Shown one piece after another: positions 29,123-39,000 of a stretch of 44,913 nucleotides of DNA. The notes under the pieces are model-generated. The model made no database searches and was not told the DNA's origin. It saw only the letters and a list, made by a program, of their open reading frames with translations. Position 1 is the stretch's first letter. Each line of letters starts with the position of its first letter. A program made the translations under genes and the position numbers. The stretch is from Candidatus Falkowiibacteriota bacterium (GTDB lineage Bacteria > Patescibacteriota > Patescibacteriia > Patescibacteriales > VMTK01), in the NCBI GenBank assembly GCA_013791585.1, contig VMTK01000043.1, positions 1 to 44,913 on the forward strand, written 5' to 3'.

Positions 29123-30883
29123 TCAGCTTCTCTTCTTATACTTAGTATGTAAAACCTGGCATTCCAGTTTTCCCTGCTTTTTCAGCCAGCCAAGGGCTTC
29201 CGCGGCGCATTTGTTTTCATGCGCTTTTCTTATTTTTTTATTTTTATCTATTCTGTATAATGCTTCTATTCTCTTTTTTCTGGTTTCCGGCGTGGTTGGA
29301 ATCGGCTGTCCGCCTCCGCCAATGCACCCGCCCGGGCAAGCCATAACTTCTATGTAATCATATTTATCCAAATGTCTTAAAATCGGATCAATGTTGCCGA
29401 TCCCGTTCACTACGGCCACTCTAACATTTTTACCGGCAACATTCACAATGGTTTCTTTAATGCCGGCCATGCCGCGCACATCTTTGAAATCTAAACGGAC
29501 TTCGCATAATTTGCTTTTACTCTTGCCGCAAGCCAAAAATTGCGCCGTGCGCAACGCTGACTCCATAACGCCTCCGCTTCCGCCGTAAATTGCCGCGGCG
29601 CCGCTGTATTCTCCAAGCGGATTATCCGGCTTGCCTGATTTTAATTTGGCAAAATCAATATTATTCTTCTTCAGCATCCAGGCAAACTCCCGCGTGGTTA
29701 TCACATAATCAACCGGCCAAACGCCTTTTATTTTCATCTCCTTTCTTGAAGATTCAAACTTCTTGGCAGTACAAGGCATTACTGATACTACCACAATATT
29801 CTTCGGGTTTATATTCATTTTTTCCGCCCAAAAAGTCTTTATAATCCCGCCAAGGTGAATCTGCGGGGATCTGGAAGTGGTCAAATTCGGAATAAGCTCC
29901 GGATGATAAAATTCAACATATTTAACCCATGCCGGACAGCAGGAAGTGAACATAGGCATTTCGGATTTCGGATTTCGGATTTCGGATTTCGGATTTTTTT
30001 CAGACAATAATCTTTCTAATAATTCTTGCGCTTCAACCATAGTTGTTATATCAGCGGCAAAATTTACGTCAAAGACATGTTTAAAACCAAGCTTGCGCAA
30101 GCCGGATATTACTTGGCCTGTTACTGTTTTACCGTATGGAATGTTAAATTCTTCGCCTATGCTAACCCTGATGGACGGAGCGAATTGGGCAACTACAATC
30201 TTATTTTTATTATTTAGCGCGTTCTCCACCATCTCCCAATGCGTCTGCTCTTGAGCCGAACCAACAGGGCAATGCACTGCGCACTGGCCGCAGTAAATAC
30301 AATCAATTTTTTTGCCTGCCCCGCCGAGGCGGTGGCTTTTTACCGGAACCACTTCTTGGTCATGACCCTTGCCTTTTAGTTCAAGATAATTAATTTTTTG
30401 CAACAACGAACAAGCGTCAATACAGTTGCGGCAGTCAATGCACTGAGTGCCGTCAATTTCCACTGAATTGCCGAATTTATAAATTTTTCTTGATCCTTTT
30501 CTGTCCGGGAATCTGGTAATTTCAATTTTATATCTGTCGGCAAAATTCAATAAAGCGCAATTAACGCGCCAAACGCAGGTTGGGCATTTTTCTATATGCT
30601 CGGCAAAAATTAATTCAATATTCAAATTGCGCGCTTTCTTGACTCTTTCGCTGTCCGTAATTATTTCCATGCCGTCTTCAGCCTTTGTTGAACAGGAGGT
30701 GGTTAAATCTTTGCGGCCTTTTATTTCCACCACGCAAATTCTGCAGTTGGCTTTGGCTGGAAAATCAGGATGGCCGCAAAGACCCGGGATAAAAATCCCG
30801 TTTTCTTTGGCAACCTTGTAAATATTCTTATCTGCAGAGCATTCTATTTCTTGATTGTTGATTTTAATTTTAATCTTTTTCAT
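29123..30883 (-). CDS. hydA: [FeFe] hydrogenase catalytic subunit HydA
   Basis: The 586-residue enzyme interconverts protons and H2. Domains in order: N-terminal [2Fe-2S] ferredoxin (GLCGHPDFPAKANCRICVVE), a His-Cys3 cluster domain (HIEKCPTCVWRVNC), two [4Fe-4S] sites (CIDCRNCIDAC, CIYCGQCAVHCPV), then the H-cluster domain with all three signatures: TSCCPAW (about 313), MPCTAKKFE (about 370) and EVMACPGGCIGGGGQP (about 510). Ala replaces the usual Gly in the first motif, which is tolerated in the family. A tandem 7 bp repeat adds KNPKSEIRNPKSEM just before motif 1. It lies behind a NuoF-like gene, so NAD(P)H coupling is plausible. HydE, HydF and HydG are not in the window. Confidence 0.94.
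   Translation of the reverse strand: MKKIKIKINNQEIECSADKNIYKVAKENGIFIPGLCGHPDFPAKANCRICVVEIKGRKDLTTSCSTKAEDGMEIITDSERVKKARNLNIELIFAEHIEKCPTCVWRVNCALLNFADRYKIEITRFPDRKGSRKIYKFGNSVEIDGTQCIDCRNCIDACSLLQKINYLELKGKGHDQEVVPVKSHRLGGAGKKIDCIYCGQCAVHCPVGSAQEQTHWEMVENALNNKNKIVVAQFAPSIRVSIGEEFNIPYGKTVTGQVISGLRKLGFKHVFDVNFAADITTMVEAQELLERLLSEKNPKSEIRNPKSEMPMFTSCCPAWVKYVEFYHPELIPNLTTSRSPQIHLGGIIKTFWAEKMNINPKNIVVVSVMPCTAKKFESSRKEMKIKGVWPVDYVITTREFAWMLKKNNIDFAKLKSGKPDNPLGEYSGAAAIYGGSGGVMESALRTAQFLACGKSKSKLCEVRLDFKDVRGMAGIKETIVNVAGKNVRVAVVNGIGNIDPILRHLDKYDYIEVMACPGGCIGGGGQPIPTTPETRKKRIEALYRIDKNKKIRKAHENKCAAEALGWLKKQGKLECQVLHTKYKKRS
29958..29992. repeat. 7 bp tandem repeat ATTTCGG, five copies, inside hydA
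   Basis: Five exact units encode (NPKSEIR)-type repeats in frame, directly upstream of the H-cluster TSCCPAW motif. The complement unit CCGAAAT is related to the CCGACAT repeat in murG. Confidence 0.9.
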
Positions 30884-30889
30884 AATTAT

Positions 30890-30924
30890 AGCGCCGTTAT
30901 GCGTTATGCGTTACGTGTTATGCG
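30890..30924. repeat. GCGTTATG/GCGTTACG repeat between hydB-like and hydA
   Basis: Three or four units fill the 34 bp gap between the two hydrogenase genes and overlap the 3' end of the NuoF-like gene. Confidence 0.75.
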
Positions 30925-31967
30925 CTTTTAAAACATTCGCAAATAATTTTCTTGCTTCCGTTCGGCAAATTAATGCTGTTTTCAGGCATTTTTGCCAAAA
31001 CATTTTTAATGTATGATTTTAGCGGCACCGGCACTGCGCAGCCCAACCCGCAAAAAGCAGTCTCGCTTAAATTATCAAGAAGATCTCCGAATAATTGCCA
31101 ATCAGGATCCGCTGATCTGGTAATCTCAACCAAGCGGTAGACTCCTTCCCTGCATGGAACGCATTGGCCGCATGATTCATTAATAAAAAAGTCAAGCCAT
31201 TTTTTAATCAAATCCGTTGGCTTATGCTTGATTATGCTGTAAACCGCGATTGATCCGGCGCCGCTAACTTGGCTTTTCAGCTGGCTGACTGCCAAAACTT
31301 CTCCGCTGGCATCGCCGCCTATTTGAACAAAAAAAGGAAAATTCGGATAATTTCTTGTTTCTTTCAATATCTTTTGGATTGTCCAGCTGTCAGGAAAAGA
31401 ATAAACGCCGTCATGCAGGCAGTCTCCGCTTATGGTATAAAATCTCCTATTCTCATATTCATCAGAAGCAACCAAGCTTACATTGTGAAAAGTCTCAACA
31501 TTATTAACCAAAGTCGGGCATCCAAATAGTCCATTAGTTGTGGGGAAAGGCGGGCGTAATCGCGGTTCAACTTTTTTACCCTCTATTGCGTTTAAAATTG
31601 AGCTTTCCTCGCCTCCGATATAGCCGGAATCAATCGGCTTAACAAAAAGCTCAATGGGCGCGCCGCCTATCAAGCTAATTAATTTTTTGCCGTATTTTTT
31701 ATAATAATCTTTATTGATATAAATATAAGCTTTTTCCGCGCCTAAAAAATCAATGGCTATTTTCATGCCGTCCACGACTCTTTCCGGAAAATGCTCCAAA
31801 ATATATCCGTCCTTTTTCACGCCCGGCTCGCCTTCCGCGGAATTACAGACAACATATTTCTTGTCCACTGCCGCTTTCTTCACCATTTCCCACTTCACGG
31901 CCACAGAAAAACAAGCGCCGCCGCGCCCAACCAATTTTGCTTTTTTGATTTTATTAAATATATTCAT
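30918..31967 (-). CDS. NuoF/HydB-like FMN, NAD(P)-binding hydrogenase subunit
   Basis: The 349-residue protein begins with the NAD/FMN-binding glycine loop (LVGRGGACFSVAVKWEM), then CNSAEGEPG, GYIGGEESSILNAIEGKK, RPPFPTTNGLFGCPTLVNNVETFHN, and the [4Fe-4S] motif ESCGQCVPCREG with a distant C (FCGLGC), as in NuoF and HydB. It lacks the N-terminal thioredoxin-like part and C-terminal ferredoxin domain of many HydB proteins. Together with HydA it would form an NAD(P)H-linked hydrogenase. No HydC/NuoE gene is visible, so a minimal dimer or a distant third subunit must be assumed. Confidence 0.9.
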   Translation of the reverse strand: MNIFNKIKKAKLVGRGGACFSVAVKWEMVKKAAVDKKYVVCNSAEGEPGVKKDGYILEHFPERVVDGMKIAIDFLGAEKAYIYINKDYYKKYGKKLISLIGGAPIELFVKPIDSGYIGGEESSILNAIEGKKVEPRLRPPFPTTNGLFGCPTLVNNVETFHNVSLVASDEYENRRFYTISGDCLHDGVYSFPDSWTIQKILKETRNYPNFPFFVQIGGDASGEVLAVSQLKSQVSGAGSIAVYSIIKHKPTDLIKKWLDFFINESCGQCVPCREGVYRLVEITRSADPDWQLFGDLLDNLSETAFCGLGCAVPVPLKSYIKNVLAKMPENSINLPNGSKKIICECFKSA

Positions 31968-31980
31968 AATTCAAAAAAGG

Positions 31981-33006
31981 CTAAAACACCCCCTTGCTAT
32001 ACATTAAATCAAAAATATTCACTTGCGCATTAAAGGATATAGCTTCTCTTTTTTTATTTTGCATTTTTGATAATTTTAATTTTGGCATACTATTAAGCCT
32101 TTTTAACGCAATATCAACATACTCAGGATTTATATCAACTCCAATATAATGTAATCCTAATTTTTTTGCCGCCAGGGCTGTAGTTCCGCTGCCGACAAAT
32201 GGATCTAAAACAACGGCGTCTTTATAAAAAGCCGTTAGCTTAATTAAATGCTCGCATAATTCCAATGGTTTTACTGTTTTATGGCTATTAAAATCGCTTT
32301 TCTCTTCCTTGCTCGGCTTTTTTATTAAAAACGCTTTATCAATAATTTCATTAATATTCTCAACTGTTAAAATATTAGCGGGAAACATATTATCTCCTAC
32401 TTTTACTTCTGTGTTTAAAAGTCCTATGCTGTTTTTAATCATATTATTTAAAAAGGTTCCATCAGTTGGCTTTTGCGCCATTACTATCGGCTCAAAGCAA
32501 GATTTTAATTGCGGGGTTTTCCATCCCTGAAATTTGCTTTTTAATTTTTCTTTCTTTTCGTTGTTAATATTTAATTTATCAATAAAATGATTCAAACTCA
32601 TTGCTTTTGCTTGATTTTGAGTATAAAGCCACAAAAAACAATCCCTAATTTCCATTCCCGCATCATCAACCGCGCTTGCCATTCTATGATATAGCCTTGG
32701 GCTGGAAAATGAAAAGAAAAATCCGCCAGGCTTTAAAACCCTTAATATTTCTTTTGATATTTTAAAATACCAATTATAAAATTTTTTTCCCTGTTCTCTG
32801 TCAAATTTCATCCCTGACGGCAAGGATTTTATGACTTGCTGATTTTTTTTATTATTAACATTGTCATATTGCCAATTATTATCTAATTTATCTAAAAAAT
32901 ACGGCGGATCAGTCAAAACAACGTCTATTGAACTATTTTCAATATTTTTCAAAATTTCCAGGGAATCGCCTAAAATAATTTTATTTATTTTTTGTTTATT
33001 TTTCAT
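31981..33006 (-). CDS. DNA methyltransferase (DPPY-type, N4/N6 amino)
   Basis: The 341-residue enzyme has the catalytic motif IV DPPYF near residue 33 and the SAM-binding motif I DPFVGSGTT close to the C-terminus, i.e. the beta-class order. ILRVLKPGGFFFSFSS and HKTVKPLELCEHLI are also typical of adenine/cytosine-N4 methyltransferases. Its start overlaps the end of the upstream restriction endonuclease by 11 bp, so the two form a type II R-M unit. The nuclease is interrupted, leaving this as a possibly solitary methyltransferase. Confidence 0.92.
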   Translation of the reverse strand: MKNKQKINKIILGDSLEILKNIENSSIDVVLTDPPYFLDKLDNNWQYDNVNNKKNQQVIKSLPSGMKFDREQGKKFYNWYFKISKEILRVLKPGGFFFSFSSPRLYHRMASAVDDAGMEIRDCFLWLYTQNQAKAMSLNHFIDKLNINNEKKEKLKSKFQGWKTPQLKSCFEPIVMAQKPTDGTFLNNMIKNSIGLLNTEVKVGDNMFPANILTVENINEIIDKAFLIKKPSKEEKSDFNSHKTVKPLELCEHLIKLTAFYKDAVVLDPFVGSGTTALAAKKLGLHYIGVDINPEYVDIALKRLNSMPKLKLSKMQNKKREAISFNAQVNIFDLMYSKGVF

Positions 33007-33739
33007 ACGGCTTTCTGCCTTTAAATTCTTTATAAAGTATTTTATAAATTTTCCATCTCACTTCTTTATCAAAATTCTTGACAAAAGATGGATTCGCTAA
33101 TTTAACAACTCTGCCTTTGTCGTCATAAACCCATCTATTCCTATCAGCTCTATTGCATTTTTGGCATTGCGGAATAATATTCCCCTCAATTAATGGCTTG
33201 TTTGGATCTTTGTGGGATTTTTGCAATTTTGTTTTAGCCCCTGACCAATGAAAATGAGGATCTCCTTCTCGTGAACCGCAAGTAGCGCATCTATAGCCAT
33301 ATTGCTCTTTTAATTCTTTCCAATTGCAAATATCATTTACTCTATGGCCCTTTTTAAAATCCGGATAAGGCCGTTCTAATGTATATAATTGATAAAAGCC
33401 TTTTTTTATATCAAGTACTATATTATCCCTGCCGCCGGCAACAATCCACCATCCGCTTTGAGCGCCTAAATGCCTTGCTTACTGAACATCATTTACTTTT
33501 TTGTCAAAAAATCTGATAAACTCTGTTAATTCTGTTTTTGAAATTATTTTAGTGTCCGGATATCCGATAGATAAATAAACTAATGTTAGGGCATTCTTAG
33601 TAAATTTTTTATTTGCATCATATAATTTAGGTAAAACAACTCCAAATTTTTTTAAATGCTTCTTGTAATAGCTCTTTATTAAGCTGTATTGTTTTCTAAT
33701 GTCTTTTTTAGTTAATCTTGTATAATTTTTCATAAACAT
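32996..33739 (-). pseudogene. Type II restriction endonuclease (HNH type) interrupted by an in-frame TAA
   Basis: Two open segments (33739-33479 and 33481-32996) are in the same frame and are separated only by TAA at 33479-33481. Read through, they give a ~247-residue protein: an N-terminal helical domain, then ...KKVNDVQ-stop-ARHLGAQSGWWIVAGG, and a C-terminal HNH-like zinc site (RCATCGSREGDPHFHWSGA, HKDPNKPL, CQKCNRADRNRW). The conserved block continues smoothly across the stop, so a CAA-to-TAA change (Gln to stop) is the simplest explanation. It overlaps the methyltransferase start by 11 bp. A restart at TTG 33226 would make only the HNH part. Confidence 0.82.
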
Positions 33740-33748
33740 AAATCGCGC

Positions 33749-34759
33749 TTAAATTAGCTTTTTCCTTTCAATATACCCGCACAAATCAACTAATCTATTG
33801 GAATACCCCCATTCATTATCATACCATGCGACTATTTTTAACAAATTACCCTCAATCACTTTAGTTAAAGGCAAATCAACAATGGCGCTGGCCGGATTGC
33901 CGATAATGTCGGAAGAAACTATGGGCTCGTCCGTCGCCTCAACAATACCGCGGTATCTGGCGCTATTGGCCATCTTCTTAAAAATCTTATTAACTTCTTT
34001 TTCATCAACTTTCTTGTTTGTTTCAAAAACTATATCGCACAGCGAGCCGACAAGCGTTGGCACGCGGATTGCCATGCCGTCAATTTTGCCCTTGAGCTGG
34101 GGGATCGCTTGGCAGACTGCGATAGCGGCTCCTGTTGTTGTGGGCACGATATTAATTCCTGCCGCGCGCGCTCTGCGCAGATCCTTGTGGGGTCCGTCAA
34201 CGATATTCTGGTCAGCGGTATATGAATGAACCGTTGTCATAATCGCTTTTTTAATGCCGAAATTCTGCCGCACAATATCAACAACAGGGGCTAAGCAGTT
34301 TGTCGTGCAGGAAGCGTTTGATATTATTTTGTCATTCTTGCTGATTTTATTTTCATTTACGCCCAGAACAATGGTTTTAACGCTATCGGATTTCGCCGGC
34401 GCGGAAATTATCACTTTTTTTGCTCCTGCTTTAATATGAGCCATGGCTTCTTCTTTTGTCCTGAATCTGCCTGTGCACTCTAAAACAATATCAACTTCCA
34501 TTTCTTTCCAAGGCAAATTAGCAGGATCTTTTTCAGCGAATACTTTATACCTCTTGCCGGCGACGATTAAGCTATCTGCGGCATATTCCACTTTGTTTCC
34601 GTATCTGCCGTAAGCAGTGTCATACTTTAATAAATGCGCCAATGTTTTGGTGTCTGTTAAGTCGTTAATTGCGACAATATTAATTTTTGATTTTTTTTCT
34701 AAAAAAGCTTTAAAAGCGGCTCGGCCGATCCGGCCAAAGCCGTTGATCGCGATGTTCAT
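33749..34759 (-). CDS. gap: Glyceraldehyde-3-phosphate dehydrogenase
   Basis: This glycolytic enzyme oxidises glyceraldehyde-3-phosphate with NAD(P) and phosphate. The 336-residue protein has the Rossmann start INGFGRIGRAAFKA, the active-site SNASCTTNCLAPV with the catalytic Cys, TVHSYTADQNIVDGPHKDLRRARAA, and the C-terminal VAWYDNEWGYSNRLVDL. Length is standard. Asp in the AINDLTD segment favours NAD. The 185 bp upstream of the start holds two stable hairpins and a 14 bp tandem repeat. Confidence 0.97.
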   Translation of the reverse strand: MNIAINGFGRIGRAAFKAFLEKKSKINIVAINDLTDTKTLAHLLKYDTAYGRYGNKVEYAADSLIVAGKRYKVFAEKDPANLPWKEMEVDIVLECTGRFRTKEEAMAHIKAGAKKVIISAPAKSDSVKTIVLGVNENKISKNDKIISNASCTTNCLAPVVDIVRQNFGIKKAIMTTVHSYTADQNIVDGPHKDLRRARAAGINIVPTTTGAAIAVCQAIPQLKGKIDGMAIRVPTLVGSLCDIVFETNKKVDEKEVNKIFKKMANSARYRGIVEATDEPIVSSDIIGNPASAIVDLPLTKVIEGNLLKIVAWYDNEWGYSNRLVDLCGYIERKKLI

Positions 34760-34764
34760 AAAAT

Positions 34765-34825
34765 AAAAAACTTCTACCGAACTTCAGTTCGGGTTCTGGA
34801 TGCTTTAGCATCCCGCTAAAAAACG
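34765..34825. repeat. Double-hairpin element upstream of gap
   Basis: Two adjacent perfect hairpins (CCGAACT-TCA-type stem CCGAACTTCAGTTCGG, and GGATGCTTTAGCATCC), enclosed by CTTCTACCG/CGGCAGAAA. It could be an mRNA leader structure of gap or a dispersed palindromic repeat. Confidence 0.65.
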
Positions 34826-34910
34826 GCAGAAATTATTAACAATTCATTATACATAAATTATAGCACAAATTTCAAAAACAAAAAAACAACCCATTAAGGA
34901 CTGTTCTTCT

Positions 34911-34970
34911 TTATTCTTACTTCTTTATTCTTACTTCTTTATTCTTACTTCTTTATTCTTACTTCTTGCT
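34911..34970. repeat. 14 bp tandem repeat downstream of the HepT-like gene
   Basis: Four exact copies of TCTTTATTCTTACT plus a partial. The first copy contains the hepT stop codon end (…KKQEVRIKK), so expansion would leave the protein unchanged. Confidence 0.85.
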
Positions 34971-35415
34971 TTTTTTCTTCAGCCCTTCTTTTATCTAAAA
35001 ACTTTAAAATATGCTTGCAGTAATCGCTGTATTGCTTAATCGCCTCGCCAACAGTTTTATAAACTATTCTTTCATCCAAATCATCATAATCATGCACAAT
35101 CGCATTGCGAAAACAGGCGCTTGCGGCTATTTTTTTGGCAAAACTTTCCGGCAAAGCGCTTAGCTTTGCCATATGCAAGAAAGTTTCCTTATAATCTCTT
35201 GGTGATAAATTTTGATATGACCCTAACCTGGCAATAATGTGCTCATTAATATCAATGCCGCGCCCGATAATCTCCATAAAAATATTTTTTAAGGCGGCGT
35301 ATTTTATATAATCCTTAGCCATTTCATCAAAAGTAAAATCCTTGAAATCTATTAATCTTTCCAGATCCCTTTGGATTAAATCAATTTTCTTTTTTATTAA
35401 TCTTGCGTTAAGCAT
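34945..35415 (-). CDS. hepT: HepT-like ribonuclease toxin (HEPN, DUF86)
   Basis: The 156-residue HEPN protein is mostly helical and carries the catalytic/AMPylation motif R-x4-H-x-Y: R103, H108, Y110 (RNAIVHDY). HepT toxins are RNases that are silenced when the partner MntA transfers AMP to the Tyr. It overlaps the mntA-like gene by 8 bp, the standard operon order. The C-terminus is a Lys/Glu-rich tail (RRAEEKKQEVRIKK) next to tandem repeats. Confidence 0.9.
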   Translation of the reverse strand: MLNARLIKKKIDLIQRDLERLIDFKDFTFDEMAKDYIKYAALKNIFMEIIGRGIDINEHIIARLGSYQNLSPRDYKETFLHMAKLSALPESFAKKIAASACFRNAIVHDYDDLDERIVYKTVGEAIKQYSDYCKHILKFLDKRRAEEKKQEVRIKK

Positions 35416-35842
35416 ATTGCGCTAAAACTTTATTTAAATGTTTTTGCCTTTTATTGATTAAAATATCCTGCAGTTTAAATAAGCTCTTGCTGTCGTTATA
35501 ATCTTTGCAAGCATACAGGTAATACTCGTCAAAATCATTTTGATTGCCATAAATTAATTGCCCATTGCGTACAACTTCATAACGAAATAATGGATTAGTA
35601 TTATGCAAAATTTTTAAATCAAGCTCCCTGCCTTTATTGTCGCCGAAAACATTAGCAAAATCACCATACATTTTGATATGCCGTTTAAAATCAATCTTCT
35701 CCTTGCCGTAAACAGCCACATCCAAATCACTGCCTTTCCTTTCTTCCCCGACAGCATAAGAGCCATGGATAATGATAAAACGCAGATTATATTTTTCACC
35801 GATTTTTTTTATTTCTATTTTTTGCTTAACAGTTAATTTCAT
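35408..35842 (-). CDS. mntA: MntA-like nucleotidyltransferase antitoxin
   Basis: The 144-residue minimal nucleotidyltransferase has the signature HGSYAVGEERKGSDLDVAVYG with catalytic Asp39 and Asp41, and a third acidic position in ELDLKIL. MntA-type enzymes AMPylate the HepT toxin. It is the first gene of the two-gene unit with hepT. A C-terminal helical extension (SLFKLQDILINKRQKHL) is longer than in the smallest MNT proteins. Confidence 0.9.
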   Translation of the reverse strand: MKLTVKQKIEIKKIGEKYNLRFIIIHGSYAVGEERKGSDLDVAVYGKEKIDFKRHIKMYGDFANVFGDNKGRELDLKILHNTNPLFRYEVVRNGQLIYGNQNDFDEYYLYACKDYNDSKSLFKLQDILINKRQKHLNKVLAQYA

Positions 35843-35962
35843 ATAACAATATTATATTACAAAACCAACAAAAAAACAACCGTACTGATTGCTGTTTATT
35901 AACTGCGCGAATTATTTTCATAAAAGAATAAACGGCTCTGCCGCCGGACATTCTCTTTGCAA

Positions 35963-36001
35963 AATTAAAACCCGCTGCTTAATAGGCGGCGGGTTTTAAT
36001 T
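35963..36001. terminator. Bidirectional terminator after the surface operon
   Basis: Stem AATTAAAACCCGC / GCGGGTTTTAATT with T runs outward on both strands; it follows the 36016-39024 gene. Confidence 0.88.
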
Positions 36002-36015
36002 ATTTTTGCTTTTTA

Positions 36016-39000
36016 TTAAATTTTTACGCTAAACACATTATACGGATGCAAATATTTTCTTCTTAGTATTTGCGCGGCAACAAGTAATTTTATGGAAAGA
36101 ATAACCAATAAAATATATTCCGCGGCATCAATGCCGCTAGCCGCTAAAACTTTTACAAGCCGCACTTCTACATCAATTGAAGCGCTAACGGAATTATGAT
36201 TATCAGCGCTCGCGCTCGCTATATTGGCAAAAATTCCCGCGGCTGAAGAACTGCTGATATTAACCGAGTATTCAATTTCTTGAATTTGCCCCGGCTCAAT
36301 ATCGCCAATCTGCCAAGTTTTGGCTGATCCTCCTGCTTCGCTGAAAGTAAAGCCGTCCGGCAAAGTATCGGTTAAAACCGCGTTATAAGCCGCTATATTG
36401 CCGATATTGGCTATATTTACTTTATAAACCACAGTATCGCCCGGATTGGCAAAATCAACGTTAACTGTTTTGCTGATCGTTAACTCAGGAGCGCCTTCTT
36501 CGCCTAAAACAACAACTTCGCAGCCGTCCGCCATGCAGTCCGCGAGGTTGAATGTTAATTCTTTGCCAAACACATCCGGAGAAGCGCTGGAAATCGGCTT
36601 GAAATAATAAACAGCGCTGGCGGCTAAATTGTTAATAACCACTGAATGCTCCAAAACTTTATTGGCATCTTCTTCGGTTGAAAAATCATAGCCATAGTTA
36701 GGCGCCGGACCGATAGAAATTTGCGGTTCTTCGCCATAAACCACTCTGCCGGTTGAATACTTATTGGTAAGCCAGGTAATAACCACGGAAGTTTCCGATA
36801 AGCATTTTATCTGCTCGCCGCGGACTGCCAAAGGCGTTGAACCGCCGCCGCCTCCTCCGCCGCCGCCGCAAGATCCGCAATCTGTTGAACAAGTTGAACA
36901 AGTTTCACCCCCGCCGCAGGTTCCGTCGCCGCAATAAGGGCCTGTTAATTCAATTATCGTGCAGGCGTTTGAACAATACGCGCAAGTTCCGCCATAGCCG
37001 GCTTGGCAAATTTGGCCATTGGCTTGGCCATCATCGCATTCTTCATATTCCTGATTAATAATGCTGTCTCCGCAAACCGGCTCAATCGGCTCATTATAAT
37101 AATTAACAAAATTAATAGTTATGTCTTGCCCGTTTTCAAGAATTGCTTCCGCCTGGCCGCTCGCCGGATCAAGAACTGCCCAGTTTTCAGCCAACTCTTC
37201 CGCAACAGCATACTCGCCTGAATCCAAATCATTAAAAACAGCGCAGCCGCCGGATGTTGCTTGGGAAGTAGTAGCTATATCATTTTCTAAAATAAATGTC
37301 CAAACTGTCGTAGACGCTAAATATTGGTCATCGGTTGTTGAAGCCAACCCGTCTATATCTATGTATTTGCATACTGTTATTGAACTAAGTTCCGGTTCAA
37401 TAATAGTACACTCTATTGAGCAAGAATCAGAACCTTCCGGCCCGTCATCGCATTCTTCATCGCCTTCAACAACTTCATTGCCGCAAACACTTGGCGTATC
37501 TCCGGTGCAGTCCTGATTGCAAGAGTCGTAAATTCCATTATTCGCGCCGTCATCGCAAATTTCCAGGCCATTAATGATTTCATCGCCGCAATATTCACTA
37601 GTGCCGCATCCGCTCCAAAGGCAGGTATCACTACCGCATGTTTGCAAACCGGCATAGCCATTATCCGTGGTACATATCTCGGATTCGGCTTGATCGCATT
37701 CTTCTGATGTTTGGTTAATTAGAAGATCGCCGCAATAAGGAATATATTCTATCGTACAATTATTAGTGCAAATATAATGCGCCGGATCATATCCTCCTAT
37801 GCTGCCGCCGTCGCATTCCTCGCCATCATTAATTACGCCGTCGCCGCACCATTCTTCCGAAACGCATTCTCCCCAGCCGGAACAATCTTGATTGCACCCT
37901 TGGCTGCCGGCATAGCCAGTAACATCGCTGCATTCTTGGATATCGCCAATCTCGCAAATTTCATCAGTATAGCCGGAATAGCCCGCGTCTAAAATGCTAT
38001 TGCCGCAATATGGAATATAATTGCCAAAATCTTTTTCAATAACATCCGCGCCTTCAGCTAAATCTATGGCGTAAGAACCTTGCAAAGGGTAAGTTTGCGC
38101 AAAAATCACTCCTGTTTTTCCTCCTTCGCTTACAGTATAATTTCCAGGCAACAAGCCGGTAAAAGAATAGCATCCGTCTTGGTCAGTTAATTGGGTGTCG
38201 CTTGAATCGCCGCTTAAAACAATTTCCCAGCCGTCTATAATATCCTCGCCGCTGATATCGCTGTCATTATCAGAGTCGCCGTATTTGCATCCTGAGATTG
38301 AGCCGTATTCGCAGACTCTGATAGAAATATCATTATAAATGCCTGCTAAGGCGGCGCCGTCAGGAGCAAAGTAATATTGCGCGCCCGTGGTAGAGGCGAT
38401 GTTTTGCAGCATTGTCTCATTTACGCCGCTGCCCAGTCCGATAGTAAAAATCTTATAGCCCAAGCTGGCTGCTTCCGCCGCCTTTGCCTCGGCGTATATT
38501 TCCGGATCTCCTTTGTCTAACGGCCTGTTAGCAGCGCCGTCTGTGAGCAATATCGCAACTTTAACGGCTTGGGGGTTAGCCCTAGCAGAGCTTAATTCCT
38601 GATTAGCCAGCTTTATGGCATCGCCGATATTAGTCCAGCCGGACGCGATTAACCCATTAACCGCTGATTGAGTTGCGGAATGGTTATCGGAAAGAGCCTT
38701 ATCTATTGGAGAAACCACAGAAGTTGAAAAAGAAACTAAAGCTGATTGATCGTTCGCGCCTAAATTGCTTAAAAACGAGTTGGCCGCGTCTTTGGCCTGC
38801 GATAATCTGGTCGGGCTGTCCCATGCCATACTGCCTGATCTGTCAATAATCATTACCGCGTCAACATCCGCTTCGCACATATTGCCGTTATTATCCGCCT
38901 GCATATCAGGCGGGCTGATAAAAAACAAGCCGCCAAAGCTTAATTGCGAAACAAGCAAAATAGCTAACGCGGCTGATAATTTTCTATTGCTCCCTCCTTG

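Noticed and set aside
36837-37058. Arg-rich + strand ORFs opposite the large surface protein
   Set aside because: They mirror the poly-Gly hinge and Cys-rich repeats of the - strand gene.
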